NCBI GenBank assembly: GCA_002733605.1
Contig: NVWK01000002.1
Location: forward strand, 1 to 64,000
DNA length: 64,000 bases
Direction of reading: 5' to 3'
Source of the DNA: Robiginitomaculum sp.
Lineage (GTDB): Bacteria > Pseudomonadota > Alphaproteobacteria > Caulobacterales > Maricaulaceae
How positions within the stretch are numbered: the first letter of the stretch is position 1; every line of letters starts with the position of its first letter. The position numbers and the translations under genes are program-made. This document shows positions 1 to 7,692 of the stretch, one piece after another. The notes beneath the pieces are model-generated. The model was not told where the DNA came from. It was given only the letters and a program-made list of their open reading frames with translations, and made no database searches.

Positions 1-1
1 C

Positions 2-640
2 CGGAACATCCGCATAGGGCATTGCCTTATGATGCACGGTTTTAGGCTTAAAATCCGGTAGAAGGTATTCCAGAGCGCCTTTCCAGCGGGCAGGGTTGTC
101 ACCTTCCCGCCAACCTAGAACCGTGGCCAGATCAAGCGCCTGTTCGATCATGCCGCGCATCATTCGTGCAGAATGGTTTTTCTCATACCAGATAGGCTTG
201 ATAACATTTTCCACATCTTTAACCGTGACCTTTGCCACTGGCAGATTATGCAACGGCCGCGCTTGTTCCATGAGGCACCGCCGCCACTTAATATCTGTTT
301 TCCCAGACTTCCAGCTTTTCTTTCGCCGGCTAATTATCTCGAGGGCCGCGTCCTTGAACGTGTGGCCTTCCAGATCACGATTTAAGACATTGCGTATGTC
401 ACGGCCGTCAAGTCTCGCTAACCGGCACTCAGCGGCCGTATGACGGGCCAGAGCGAGCGTGATTGTGTGAGCCGGCCCGATGGTATGGGCAATCGTCTTC
501 TTGTTGTGCGTAAACCTGAAAACCCAGCTCTTTGTCGCATCCGGCCGAACACGCAAATACAAGCCGCCACCATCGGCCAGCCACCCCATTTTTGTCGTTT
601 TTTGCACCGTAAAAGGTGTCAATTTATGTATCTTGCCCAT
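2..640 (-). CDS. Tyrosine recombinase / phage integrase, P4 type (3' part cut by window edge)
   Basis: The reverse strand is open from an ATG at 640 to the window edge (213 codons). The product starts MGKIHKLTPF and carries LADGGGLYLRV at about residues 21-31, the hallmark of the N-terminal arm-DNA-binding domain (DUF4102) of P4-type integrases. A helical core-binding region follows (around KDAALEIISRRKKSW). The catalytic domain with R-H-R-Y lies beyond the window. The ATG at 640 is preferred because family members start MGxx-K-LT; an upstream in-frame ATG at 697 would add 19 unusual residues. There is no strong Shine-Dalgarno sequence. The gene starts about 150 bp from the 3' end of tRNA-Leu and reads away from it, which is the normal arrangement for an integrated island. 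Family call is firm; element type is unknown. Confidence 0.88.
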   Translation of the reverse strand, partial: MGKIHKLTPFTVQKTTKMGWLADGGGLYLRVRPDATKSWVFRFTHNKKTIAHTIGPAHTITLALARHTAAECRLARLDGRDIRNVLNRDLEGHTFKDAALEIISRRKKSWKSGKTDIKWRRCLMEQARPLHNLPVAKVTVKDVENVIKPIWYEKNHSARMMRGMIEQALDLATVLGWREGDNPARWKGALEYLLPDFKPKTVHHKAMPYADVP

Positions 641-787
641 GTACGGACTAACTTTCGGACTACATTTTTCACAGTATTGAAGGCCATTGACTGGCATTAA
701 CTGACAGGCTTTGTCTACAAAATTGTGAAGTAATCCTAATAAATACGCACATAACGACATTGTACGAGAGTAACTGACAGTGTTAGC
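641..787. other. Integrase-tRNA spacer with short direct repeats (candidate att/arm region)
   Basis: This 147-bp non-coding stretch separates the integrase start from the tRNA-Leu 3' end. It has a 10-bp direct repeat, TAACTGACAG, at 698-707 and 771-780, and a 7-bp repeat, CGGACTA, at 644-650 and 656-662. Such repeats could be integrase arm-binding sites, or part of the integrase promoter. The crossover itself is expected in the tRNA 3' end, next to 788. No protein gene is visible. The role is inferred from position only. Confidence 0.4.
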
Positions 788-874
788 TGGTGCGGCCGAG
801 AAGACTCGAACTTCCACGGGTGTTACCCCACAGCGACCTCAACGCTGCGCGTCTACCAATTCCGCCACGGCCGC
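788..874 (-). tRNA. tRNA-Leu(GAG)
   Basis: The complement folds as a class II tRNA. The 7-bp acceptor stem is GCGGCCG/CGGCCGC, the D-arm reads GGCGGAATTGGTAGACGC, the anticodon stem is CAGCG/CGCTG around loop TTGAGGT (anticodon GAG), there is a long variable arm, and the T-arm contains GTTCGAGTC. The discriminator is A and the CCA end is encoded (788-790). Long variable arm and anticodon both indicate leucine. The 3' end faces the integrase gene, so this tRNA is the likely attachment site of the element to the left. Confidence 0.95.
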
Positions 875-953
875 ACGCCAATGATCGTTGGAAGATCAGG
901 TGCGGGACGTAGCAAAATAATCCGCGCTTGCAAAGCAAAATCTGCACTTCGAT

Positions 954-995
954 AAGCCCATAAACCCTTCAGTCTTGATTTAAGCCCGTAAACCC
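954..995. repeat. Near-perfect 14-bp direct repeat upstream of lipB
   Basis: AAGCCCATAAACCC (954-967) and AAGCCCGTAAACCC (982-995) differ at one base and lie 28 bp apart, between the tRNA 5' end and lipB. They may be a regulator site or a chance duplication; nothing else in the gap explains them. Confidence 0.4.
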
Positions 996-1009
996 GCCAT
1001 GTGGATCGT

Positions 1010-1693
1010 ATGAACACGCAACGTGCACTTTATTCACCGACACAAACCATCTGGCACACAAGTAGAGCCCCTATCCCCTATCCTGATGCGGTCGCGCGAA
1101 TGGAAGCGCATGTAGCCGCAATGGCGCAAGGACGTGCAACAGAACGGGTCTGGCTACTTGAACATCCCGCCCTGTATACGGCGGGCACAAGTGCAAACGA
1201 AACTGATCTGATCTCACCCGATAGATTTCCCGTATTCAAGACCGGGCGCGGCGGACAATATACCTATCATGGGCCGGGGCAACGGGTGGGATATTTCATG
1301 CTGGATTTAAAAACCCGTGGCCGCGATGTGCGGGCCTATGTGCGCGAGTTGGAAGCTCTGGTGATGGATACGCTTGGTACATTTGGTGTCGAGAGCGGGC
1401 GCCGCGAAGGTCGGGTCGGCGTATGGGTGAACACAACGGATGCTCAAAACAATCTAAAGGAAGCAAAAATTGCCGCTCTGGGCGTACGCATACGCAAATG
1501 GGTCAGCTTTCACGGCATTTCAATTAATGTAAATCCTGATCTCGATCATTTTTCAGGTATTGTCCCGTGCGGCATTTCCGAACACGGTGTGACCAGCCTG
1601 CATGATTTGGGGATTAATATCAGTATGGCAGAACTGGACGCGGCTCTAAAAACCAGTTTTATAAAACGTTTTGGGCCCGTAAAAACAGATTAG
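1010..1693 (+). CDS. lipB: Octanoyl-[acyl carrier protein]:protein octanoyltransferase
   Basis: LipB moves octanoyl from ACP to a lysine of lipoyl-dependent enzymes such as the pyruvate and 2-oxoglutarate dehydrogenase E2 subunits and GcvH, in the cytoplasm. The 227-residue protein has [14 protein letters not shown], the [13 protein letters not shown] block and the active-site pair: Lys153 in [14 protein letters not shown] and Cys187 in IVPCGI. Their 34-residue spacing matches the E. coli pair K135/C169. ATG 1010 is chosen; an in-frame GTG at 1001 is possible and neither has a clear ribosome site. Downstream it converges on a DUF805 gene, with 15 bp between stops. Family assignment is secure. 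Confidence 0.95.
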   Translation: MNTQRALYSPTQTIWHTSRAPIPYPDAVARMEAHVAAMAQGRATERVWLLEHPALYTAGTSANETDLISPDRFPVFKTGRGGQYTYHGPGQRVGYFMLDLKTRGRDVRAYVRELEALVMDTLGTFGVESGRREGRVGVWVNTTDAQNNLKEAKIAALGVRIRKWVSFHGISINVNPDLDHFSGIVPCGISEHGVTSLHDLGINISMAELDAALKTSFIKRFGPVKTD

Positions 1694-1708
1694 AACGTCC
1701 AATTGACC

Positions 1709-2221
1709 CTAATCAAATACTGTATCTTCCGGGCCATACTGGTTATCCCCCGGATCATTTGGTATGGTTTTATCCCCGACAAACAAGGTCGCAATAGAGG
1801 ACAAAATACCGGCAATCAGGATTGGCAAGGCCAGCTCTTGCGCCAACACTTCGATCTGTCGCATATATTCTGTTTGAGAAATTTCCTCTGATATGAACGC
1901 GTTAACGATCTCGGAAAAATCACCGTCTCCAAAATTAAACAGTACAATCGAAATACTAATCAGGAGGACAATAAAATAGACCAAAATATATAGGAAAACA
2001 CCCCCGCCTCTTTTTGATCCATTGTGTAAACGCTTTATCCAGATCACCACCCAAGGATAAACTAACAACATGGAAAACAAAGCCAAGGCTGGCGCAAGCG
2101 CCGGAGCGAACATTTTCAGCAAATTAAGGGCTGTAGCCGCCAATATTAGAATATACCCTGCGCGTATGAAAGCAACAGATCCAATACGGCCATTTGGTGA
2201 TAAGAATAGATCACCCATCAT
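1709..2221 (-). CDS. DUF805 family inner-membrane protein (second of pair)
   Basis: A 170-residue membrane protein starting MMGDLFLSPNGRIG. The FxSPxGRIG opening, WIKRLHNGSKRG after the second hydrophobic segment and the closing GDNQYGP are the DUF805 signature. About four membrane-spanning stretches are visible. DUF805 proteins have no established biochemical role. The gene begins 6 bp after the stop of a paralogous upstream gene, so the two are almost certainly co-transcribed and possibly translationally coupled. Confidence 0.85.
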   Translation of the reverse strand: MMGDLFLSPNGRIGSVAFIRAGYILILAATALNLLKMFAPALAPALALFSMLLVYPWVVIWIKRLHNGSKRGGGVFLYILVYFIVLLISISIVLFNFGDGDFSEIVNAFISEEISQTEYMRQIEVLAQELALPILIAGILSSIATLFVGDKTIPNDPGDNQYGPEDTVFD

Positions 2222-2227
2222 ACTCTC

Positions 2228-2761
2228 CTACATTATTTTTGTGCCAGTATTTAAAGGTTCACCATAGCGATTATCACACGCCTGTCCCGGTGTAACCGCC
2301 AACCACAAAATAAAACCAACTGGCAAGATAGACATGAGAATCCGGCTCTTGGGTATATTTTCGCCTAAAGTATCTTGGTAGATTTGATGCACGTCCTTCA
2401 TGGCCTGCGGATCACTTTGCAAACCGGGGTTTTCCATAATCGTATTGAAATATTCAAGTCCGCCAAAGTTAAGCATCACAAAAATAGCAATGATCAATAA
2501 CAGTGCAAACAGGCCGATTAAAGCCCATGTAGATCGACCAAAATCGTGTAATCTTTTCCCAAATATGCAAAACACAACTTGAATGTTTAAGATCAGCAAT
2601 GCCAGTGACAAATAAAAGTTCAAATTACTCGTGCCGGTTTTTTCAAACCAGAAATATTGTGCCGCGTAAAACACGCCCCACACAAGTACAGCCTTAATGA
2701 ACACACCACGACCAATACGACCCCGTGGTGACAAAAATAATGAATAGGCCTGCTTAAACAT
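2228..2761 (-). CDS. DUF805 family inner-membrane protein (first of pair)
   Basis: A 177-residue paralogue of the next gene. It begins MFKQAYSLFLSPRGRIGRGVF, has FGKRLHDFGRSTW in the loop and ends with CDNRYGEP, all DUF805 marks. The start is ATG 2761, which has AGAAGGA about 7 bases upstream; a longer frame to 2872 exists but its extra 37 residues look like non-coding translation. Between the loop and last membrane segment is a hydrophilic insert (about residues 120-145) that differs from the sister gene. Function unknown; tandem duplication likely. Confidence 0.85.
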   Translation of the reverse strand: MFKQAYSLFLSPRGRIGRGVFIKAVLVWGVFYAAQYFWFEKTGTSNLNFYLSLALLILNIQVVFCIFGKRLHDFGRSTWALIGLFALLLIIAIFVMLNFGGLEYFNTIMENPGLQSDPQAMKDVHQIYQDTLGENIPKSRILMSILPVGFILWLAVTPGQACDNRYGEPLNTGTKIM

Positions 2762-2878
2762 AATAGTCCTTCTGGTTCTGTCCGTCTTGTGACAAGGTTT
2801 AATGCTATATTCAAGCGACAATAGGAAGCAATGATGTTGAAAGGTTCCAGATTTATGAAAACCCGCGCGCAAACCCGT

Positions 2879-2907
2879 CTCCTAAGAACCCCACCTCCTA
2901 AGAACCC
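2879..2907. repeat. 13-bp direct repeat before mnmC
   Basis: CTCCTAAGAACCC occurs at 2879-2891 and again at 2895-2907, a 16-bp period, immediately upstream of the mnmC start at 2923. It lies in the divergent promoter region between the DUF805 pair and mnmC. It may be a regulator half-site pair or a slippage product. Confidence 0.4.
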
Positions 2908-2922
2908 TGTCCCTTAAAACCA

Positions 2923-4755
2923 ATGCCCACATCACCTAAACCTTTATGCGCCACACTGGCTCCTGACCTTGACTGGTCACGGGCCGGTACACCTGCCTCG
3001 ACCCGTTATGACGACATCTATTTTTCCGTAGACGGCGGACTTGAAGAAACCAACGCCGTGTTCTTGCAAGGATGCGGGCTTCCCGAACGTTGGCAAGATA
3101 GGGACATTTTCACAATCGGCGAACTTGGTTTTGGCTCTGGACTGAATTTTTTTGCGGCCTGGGATTTATGGCAAAAAACGGCGCCCCAAAATGCGCGTCT
3201 CTATTTTAATTCCGTAGAAGCCTATCCGTGGACACGCGCAGATTTACACCGCGCCTTTAGCGAATGGCCCCACCTTGAACCCTATACAAAGCAGCTCCTG
3301 ACCCAATGGCCCGGACAAGTAAAAGGCTTACATAGACTGCACTTCGGCAATGTCACTCTCACCCTGTTTCATATGCATGCCGAGGCCGCCCTCTCCGCTA
3401 TGGACGCCAAAGTTGATGCCTGGTTTCTGGACGGGTTTTCACCTTCAAAAAATCCTGAAATGTGGTCCGAGAACATATTCCAATCCCTTGCAGAAAAATC
3501 TGCGCCAAATGCGCAAATTGGAACATTTACAGTGGCCGGACATGTCCGCCGTGGCTTGGCAGAAGCCGGGTTTAACGTGGAAAAAAAACCGGGATTTGGT
3601 CGGAAGCGCGAACGATTACAAGCAAGCTTCCCCACGAACAACCATGGAGCACAAAACCATGAAGCGAAAAACCACGGAGCGCAAAGCCAAGACACGTCAA
3701 AGACCCAAACCCACCCCCCAATCCTGATCGGAGGCGGCATTGCCAGTGCGTCCATCGCAAAAGGATTTTTACGTAGAGGCATCACGCCTATTCTCATTGA
3801 TCCTGACCCGGATTTATCCGCCGCCGCCAGTGGCAACCCCGCTGCCCTCGTCATGCCGCGCCTTGATTTACAAGACAGGCCGGAATCGCGTTTTTTCCTG
3901 TCGGCCTATCTCTATGCCCTAACCCAATATCAAACCACATTGCCCCCTTTGCACAAAGGCATCACCCACATCGCTAAATCGGATGATGAGCAAAAACGCT
4001 TTCATAAACTCCTCGCCCAACAGCCCCTACCATCCGAACATATGCGCGCCCTCTCCCCTTCGCAAATTCAAGACATGACGGGTCTATCCTTGCCCTGCCC
4101 ACGCGAGGGGCTTCATTTTCCAAATGCATTACTTATCGATCCCAAAGCCATAATCCTTGCATGGACAGAATCCTGCACTCGAATTGTACAAACAGCATCA
4201 AGTCTGACCAAAACAAATGGTCTCTGGAGCGTTTACAATAAAAATGGAGAAATATTGGCACAATCCGAAACTGTATTCGTCTGTGCAGGTGCAAATGTTT
4301 TGGATTTATTACCCCTGTCTGTGCGCTTTACCCGTGGGCAAATTTGCTGGGGGAAAACGGACATTACACCTCTCACACCCCTGATTTATGGGGGTTATGC
4401 CGCACCCTATGCAGACGGGATCCTGCTAGGGGCCACACATGCCCATGTGCAAGCCGGACAGGACAGCAAGACCAAAGACACAGATACGGCAGAAAATATT
4501 GAACAATTCTCGGTCCTCATCAACAAGACCATAACGGAAACAACATGGTCTGCCAGAGCCTCTGTACGGGTGACAACCAAAGATACCTTACCCATTTCCA
4601 GCAAGATTGAAGACGGCCTTTATGTCATGACCGGCTTGGGATCACGCGGGTTTATGATGGCGCCCCTTCTGGGAGAAGCTTTGGTCTGCAATGCCTTGGA
4701 CGAACCTGCACCACTTTGTAAAAATACAAGCAACCGCTTTATCCACAAACAATAA
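2923..4755 (+). CDS. mnmC: Bifunctional tRNA wobble-uridine modification enzyme MnmC
   Basis: MnmC finishes mnm5s2U34 in tRNA: the C-terminal FAD oxidase removes the carboxymethyl group and the N-terminal SAM-dependent methyltransferase adds the final methyl. Residues 1-235 carry the SAM motif GELGFGSGLNF and DAWFLDGFSPSKNPEMW, then GRKRERL. Residues from about 265 carry the FAD motif LIGGGIASASIAKG and the SAAASGNPAALVMPRL block; MTGLGSRGFMMAPLLGE closes the FAD fold. At 610 residues the length is normal for the fused enzyme. The linker (about residues 240-254) is unusual, made of three 5-residue repeats encoded by a 15-bp tandem repeat. The gene stands alone, followed by a hairpin. Confidence 0.93.
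   Translation: MPTSPKPLCATLAPDLDWSRAGTPASTRYDDIYFSVDGGLEETNAVFLQGCGLPERWQDRDIFTIGELGFGSGLNFFAAWDLWQKTAPQNARLYFNSVEAYPWTRADLHRAFSEWPHLEPYTKQLLTQWPGQVKGLHRLHFGNVTLTLFHMHAEAALSAMDAKVDAWFLDGFSPSKNPEMWSENIFQSLAEKSAPNAQIGTFTVAGHVRRGLAEAGFNVEKKPGFGRKRERLQASFPTNNHGAQNHEAKNHGAQSQDTSKTQTHPPILIGGGIASASIAKGFLRRGITPILIDPDPDLSAAASGNPAALVMPRLDLQDRPESRFFLSAYLYALTQYQTTLPPLHKGITHIAKSDDEQKRFHKLLAQQPLPSEHMRALSPSQIQDMTGLSLPCPREGLHFPNALLIDPKAIILAWTESCTRIVQTASSLTKTNGLWSVYNKNGEILAQSETVFVCAGANVLDLLPLSVRFTRGQICWGKTDITPLTPLIYGGYAAPYADGILLGATHAHVQAGQDSKTKDTDTAENIEQFSVLINKTITETTWSARASVRVTTKDTLPISSKIEDGLYVMTGLGSRGFMMAPLLGEALVCNALDEPAPLCKNTSNRFIHKQ
3640..3684 (+). repeat. 15-bp tandem repeat x3 inside mnmC (interdomain linker)
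   Basis: Units 3640-3654, 3655-3669 and 3670-3684 are variants of AACCATGGAGCACAA. They encode the Asn-His/Gln-rich, Gly/Glu-Ala-Gln/Lys-type pentamers joining the methyltransferase and oxidase halves. The repeat is in frame, so its copy number can change without breaking the enzyme. Confidence 0.75.
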
Positions 4756-4795
4756 TGCGCTCTGGACCGAGAGAGAAACCTAGATCCAGAGCGCA
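4756..4795. terminator. Hairpin between convergent mnmC and GIN-domain gene
   Basis: TGCGCTCTGGA (4756-4766) pairs perfectly with TCCAGAGCGCA (4785-4795), an 11-bp stem right after the mnmC stop codon. No T-run follows on either strand, so it is not a canonical intrinsic terminator. Its place between convergent genes still suggests transcript-end protection or termination. Confidence 0.45.
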
Positions 4796-4863
4796 CCAAC
4801 AACGCAGGCCATTCAGTTGGGGAAGGGCACGCGCTGCTTGAGGGTTCTTAAAATTTAAAATCT

Positions 4864-5868
4864 TTAATTTGTTATATGGACATCGCCTGCACCACTATCG
4901 CTCATATCCAACTCACCCGAAGGCATGCGAATAGTCACGTCGCTGGCACCGCTCGCCCGCGCATCTGCATCAACGGATTTACCGCGGTAAATCACATCGC
5001 TAGCCCCTGAAGCCCTTACATATAAGGTTTCAACTTCACCCCCGGAAATAGTAACATCACTGCTACCACTGACACGAACGGACAAGTCTCCACCTGAAAC
5101 AGAACGGGCTTCGAAATCACTTGACCCGGAACCATCAAATTCCATACCGCCTGAAATATTGCCAAGCTCTACATCGCTAGCACCACTGGAGTGAATCTTT
5201 ACATGTCCTGCAACATCACCTAACTCCAAATCTGCGCTACCGGACACGTGAATATCTGCACTTGCCAAATTACCGCCAATAAGATCACCCGCCCCGGAGA
5301 CATGAATATCTGACACGCCAGCATTGCCCATATGTACATCACCCGCACCTGACACATGTAAAACAAGCTCTCCGTTCACATCACCAAGATTTAAATCCCC
5401 GCACGAACGAATATGAATCTCGGCAGAGCCAACGGTTTCAACATCACCAAAAATAATGGATTTTTCTATGACCAAATGTGTATCGCGCGGCGCGGTAATT
5501 TTGACAGATGGAAACTCATTAATGTTTTTATAGTTGCTCTTAGCCCGCGTCCAACTCCATTTGCTTTTACCTTTTCCAATATAAGCAGTGTCACGCCTGT
5601 AACGACAATTATAGTTTTGCATATTTTTATCGTCATCCAGTGTGACATTGGAGCCAGATTTATCAACGGAAACACCATCTGCATCGGTAATAGTAATTTT
5701 GTTATAATCCCCTGTTTGAATATCAATCGTACCAATGAAATGTTCGATTTTCAATGTGGGTCCATTTTGAGCTAAAGCCGGCTGTGTCAGCGCGACACTG
5801 GTCAGCAATGCCAAACACGCTGTACCTCCAAATAATTTTGCCAATGGTTTTGTAAAATGAGTGATCAT
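4864..5868 (-). CDS. Secreted GIN-domain (DUF2807-type) beta-repeat protein
   Basis: A 334-residue exported protein. MITHFTKPLAK followed by a hydrophobic run and ALAQN gives a clear signal peptide of about 34 residues. From about residue 130 the chain is a run of short beta-strand repeats bearing SGAGDV, SGSAD, SGASDV and SGSSD motifs, typical of the putative auto-transporter adhesin head GIN domain. Two Cys (in YNCRYRR and RSCGDL) precede the repeats. The start has AAGGGAGAGAG just upstream. It sits 38 bp after a small secreted-protein gene and shares its promoter, which has twin palindromes. The role is unknown; periplasmic or outer-surface location is inferred from the leader. Confidence 0.8.
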   Translation of the reverse strand: MITHFTKPLAKLFGGTACLALLTSVALTQPALAQNGPTLKIEHFIGTIDIQTGDYNKITITDADGVSVDKSGSNVTLDDDKNMQNYNCRYRRDTAYIGKGKSKWSWTRAKSNYKNINEFPSVKITAPRDTHLVIEKSIIFGDVETVGSAEIHIRSCGDLNLGDVNGELVLHVSGAGDVHMGNAGVSDIHVSGAGDLIGGNLASADIHVSGSADLELGDVAGHVKIHSSGASDVELGNISGGMEFDGSGSSDFEARSVSGGDLSVRVSGSSDVTISGGEVETLYVRASGASDVIYRGKSVDADARASGASDVTIRMPSGELDMSDSGAGDVHITN

Positions 5869-5906
5869 GATCTCTCTCCCTTTATAGTTTTCTATGCGGT
5901 GCGTGT

Positions 5907-6125
5907 TCAGAACTTGATTTTTAAACTGCGCTCACCCTTAAGTGCGATGACCAAAGCCGGTTGCGAATGGACATCCAAGTGGGCGCTCAACATTTTGCCA
6001 TTACCCGTTTCAATCCGAACCGGGCCTGCCATCAATTCTATGCCAATCGGAGACATAGCGCTGGCAGCACCCGTACCAACCAGACCTGTACTGAACAAAC
6101 CGATTATAATTGCCTTGCTTATCAT
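5907..6125 (-). CDS. Small exported protein of unknown function
   Basis: A 72-residue product with a signal peptide (MISKAIIIGLFSTGLVGTGA then ASAMSP, probable cleavage near residue 23). The mature part is about 50 residues, ending in a basic-hydrophobic KGERSLKIKF. An excellent AAAGGAGG ribosome site precedes ATG 6125. It is the first gene of a two-gene unit with the GIN-domain protein and directly follows the operator-like palindromes. I do not recognise a family. Confidence 0.7.
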   Translation of the reverse strand: MISKAIIIGLFSTGLVGTGAASAMSPIGIELMAGPVRIETGNGKMLSAHLDVHSQPALVIALKGERSLKIKF

Positions 6126-6138
6126 AATACGCCTCCTT

Positions 6139-6184
6139 TACGACTTTTGTCGTACTAATTATTACTACTAACGACTTATGTCGT
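6139..6184 (-). promoter_or_regulatory. Twin palindromic operators upstream of the GIN operon
   Basis: TACGAC-TTTT-GTCGTA (6139-6154) and ACGAC-TTAT-GTCGT (6171-6184) are two near-identical palindromes with a 4-bp spacer. Their centres are 31 bp apart, three helical turns, so two dimers would bind one DNA face. The AT-rich stretch between them contains a possible -10 element (TAATAAT on the minus strand), and the proximal site abuts the AAAGGAGG ribosome site of the 6125 gene. This arrangement fits repression. A BlaI/CopY-like regulator is one possibility, but the regulator is not in the window. Confidence 0.7.
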
Positions 6185-6210
6185 AATGGTCAAATTTATT
6201 TATAGTTTTT

Positions 6211-6232
6211 GGTTGGGCTCTAAAGCCCAACC
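6211..6232. other. 9-bp hairpin after pspC
   Basis: GGTTGGGCT (6211-6219) pairs with AGCCCAACC (6224-6232) around CTAA, ten bases beyond the pspC stop. On the minus strand it is followed by A residues rather than U, so classical intrinsic termination is unlikely. It may mark the 3' end of the psp transcript or slow read-through into the GIN operon. Confidence 0.5.
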
Positions 6233-6241
6233 GGGCCTGCC

Positions 6242-6694
6242 TTAGCTTTCCAGATCGCGGAAATCGCGGCGAAGCTCCCAGTCACTTGATGTAAGCGATT
6301 TTTCCATATCCTGTAGCCGGGCTTCCAATGAACGAAATTTACCTTTTACATCACGGTATGAAGCGGTAGAAGCTGGGCTTTCAGGATTGTCGCGGCGCGC
6401 CCTGCGGGCTTGCCGATATTCCCGCCTGTACGGCGCACGCTTGTCACTTGGAATAAATATCCACAAAATAAAGTAGATAAACAAAGGTACACCGAAGAAC
6501 AGAATACTCAGAACATAGGCAATCCGTACAATGATCGGGTCTATCTCGAAATAGTCCCCAAGGCCGGCACAGACACCGCCAAATACACCGTCTATCTTAT
6601 TGCGACGAAGGCGTTTGCGTGTATCAGAATGTTCATACGTCGCCTCATAATCCCCAGCATTGTAATCATTGTCGTGTCTATATCGTTTTGTCAT
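6242..6694 (-). CDS. pspC: Phage shock protein C
   Basis: The 150-residue protein contains the PspC domain: KRLRRNKIDGVFGGVCAGLG followed by DYFEIDPIIVRIAYVLS and a long hydrophobic segment ending LWIFIPSDK. After it comes an Arg-rich stretch and a C-terminal coiled-coil-like tail (SLEARLQDMEKSL). PspC is an inner-membrane sensor and effector that with PspB recruits PspA under envelope stress. ATG 6694 is chosen because it has GGAGAGA upstream; an in-frame ATG at 6727 is less likely. It overlaps the end of pspB by 17 bp, which suggests coupled translation. Confidence 0.92.
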   Translation of the reverse strand: MTKRYRHDNDYNAGDYEATYEHSDTRKRLRRNKIDGVFGGVCAGLGDYFEIDPIIVRIAYVLSILFFGVPLFIYFILWIFIPSDKRAPYRREYRQARRARRDNPESPASTASYRDVKGKFRSLEARLQDMEKSLTSSDWELRRDFRDLES

Positions 6695-6926
6695 TTTGCT
6701 CTCTCCAGTTTGGAACTTCGTCATCAAGGATGCGTTCTACAACTTTCACCCTTTGGTCCAGAATGTCTGCGATACGCGACATCCGTTCCAGTTCCGCCAT
6801 TTGATCCTCACTCATATGCCCCATCATCCGCTCTTTATGCGAAAAGTAGGATTTGATTACACCCGCCCCGATGCCGCCAACAATGGCAACAATCGGGATC
6901 ATCAAGGCTAAAGTATCTGCAGCCAT
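6678..6926 (-). CDS. pspB: Phage shock protein B
   Basis: An 82-residue single-span membrane protein. An N-terminal hydrophobic helix (LALMIPIVAIVGGIGAG) is followed by the basic SYFSHKERM and a heptad-like cytoplasmic part (MAELERMSRIADILDQRVKV) ending RILDDEVPNWRE, matching the PspB family. It partners PspC in sensing and anchoring. It starts 39 bp after the pspA stop with a GAGAGAG-type ribosome site and overlaps pspC. Confidence 0.88.
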   Translation of the reverse strand: MAADTLALMIPIVAIVGGIGAGVIKSYFSHKERMMGHMSEDQMAELERMSRIADILDQRVKVVERILDDEVPNWREQNDKTI

Positions 6927-6965
6927 AATTTTTCTCTCTCTGTTATATTAGACGTTACGTCAGGC

Positions 6966-7649
6966 TTACTTGGATGCAACTTTTTTAGAAGTTTTACCAA
7001 TACTCTTCTTTAAAGCTTCCAATTCCGCTTCAACGGCATCATCAGACTCTAGTTCGGCGAACTGGCTTTCCAGGCTACGCCCACTGCCAAGATCAAAAGC
7101 TTCCACATGAGCTTCCAACTCGTCCACTTTACGTTCCATACGTTCATAACGGGCCAATGCATCATCAACTTTGTTCGTCGTCATATGTGTGCGCATCTTA
7201 ATTTGATTGTTCGCAACATTACCGCGCATCGTCAAAGCTTTATGTTTGGCTTTCGCCTCATCCAGTTTGCTTTGTAACTTCGCCAGATCAGAATCCGCCT
7301 TTGCAACAGATTCGTCAAGAATATCAATTTCCCGGCGCACCACTGCGGCCATTTGCTCGGATTGTTGTTTAGCACTGACCGCACCACGCGCCAAGTCTTC
7401 GCGGTCTTTACCCAAAGCCAACTCGGCTTTGTTGGCCCATTCCTGTGCCCGGATTTCATAAGCTTCCGCTTTGCGTTTAAGCTCTTTTTTCTCTGCGATG
7501 TTCCGCGCAGCAGAAGTCCTAACCTCTACAAGTGTGTCTTCCATTTCTTGAATGATAAGACGTGTGATCTTTTCTGGATTTTCGGCTTTTTCAATCATCG
7601 AATTCAAGTTTGAATTGATGATGTCGCCCATGCGTGAAAAAATTCCCAT
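6966..7649 (-). CDS. pspA: Phage shock protein A (PspA/IM30)
   Basis: A 227-residue PspA/IM30 protein starting MGIFSRMGDIINSNLNSM, with the conserved ENPEKITRLIIQEMEDTL and long coiled coils to about residue 190. PspA is an ESCRT-III-like membrane-repair protein and, in enterobacteria, also inhibits PspF. AGGAGA sits 8 bases before ATG. The gene is preceded by two small ORFs and followed by pspB and pspC; all appear to be driven by the sigma-54 promoter near 8127-8142. Confidence 0.95.
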   Translation of the reverse strand: MGIFSRMGDIINSNLNSMIEKAENPEKITRLIIQEMEDTLVEVRTSAARNIAEKKELKRKAEAYEIRAQEWANKAELALGKDREDLARGAVSAKQQSEQMAAVVRREIDILDESVAKADSDLAKLQSKLDEAKAKHKALTMRGNVANNQIKMRTHMTTNKVDDALARYERMERKVDELEAHVEAFDLGSGRSLESQFAELESDDAVEAELEALKKSIGKTSKKVASK

Positions 7650-7692
7650 TTTAGTCTCCTGTCATATTATTTAATATTGGGTTCGGGGTTAA

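Noticed and set aside
96..700. Forward-strand frames opposite the integrase (96-443 and 440-700).
   Set aside because: They are antisense to a clear integrase frame, have no ribosome site and do not resemble any protein family.
2228..2872. Long form of the first DUF805 gene starting at 2872.
   Set aside because: The extra 37 residues are not membrane-like or DUF805-like, while ATG 2761 has a strong ribosome site.
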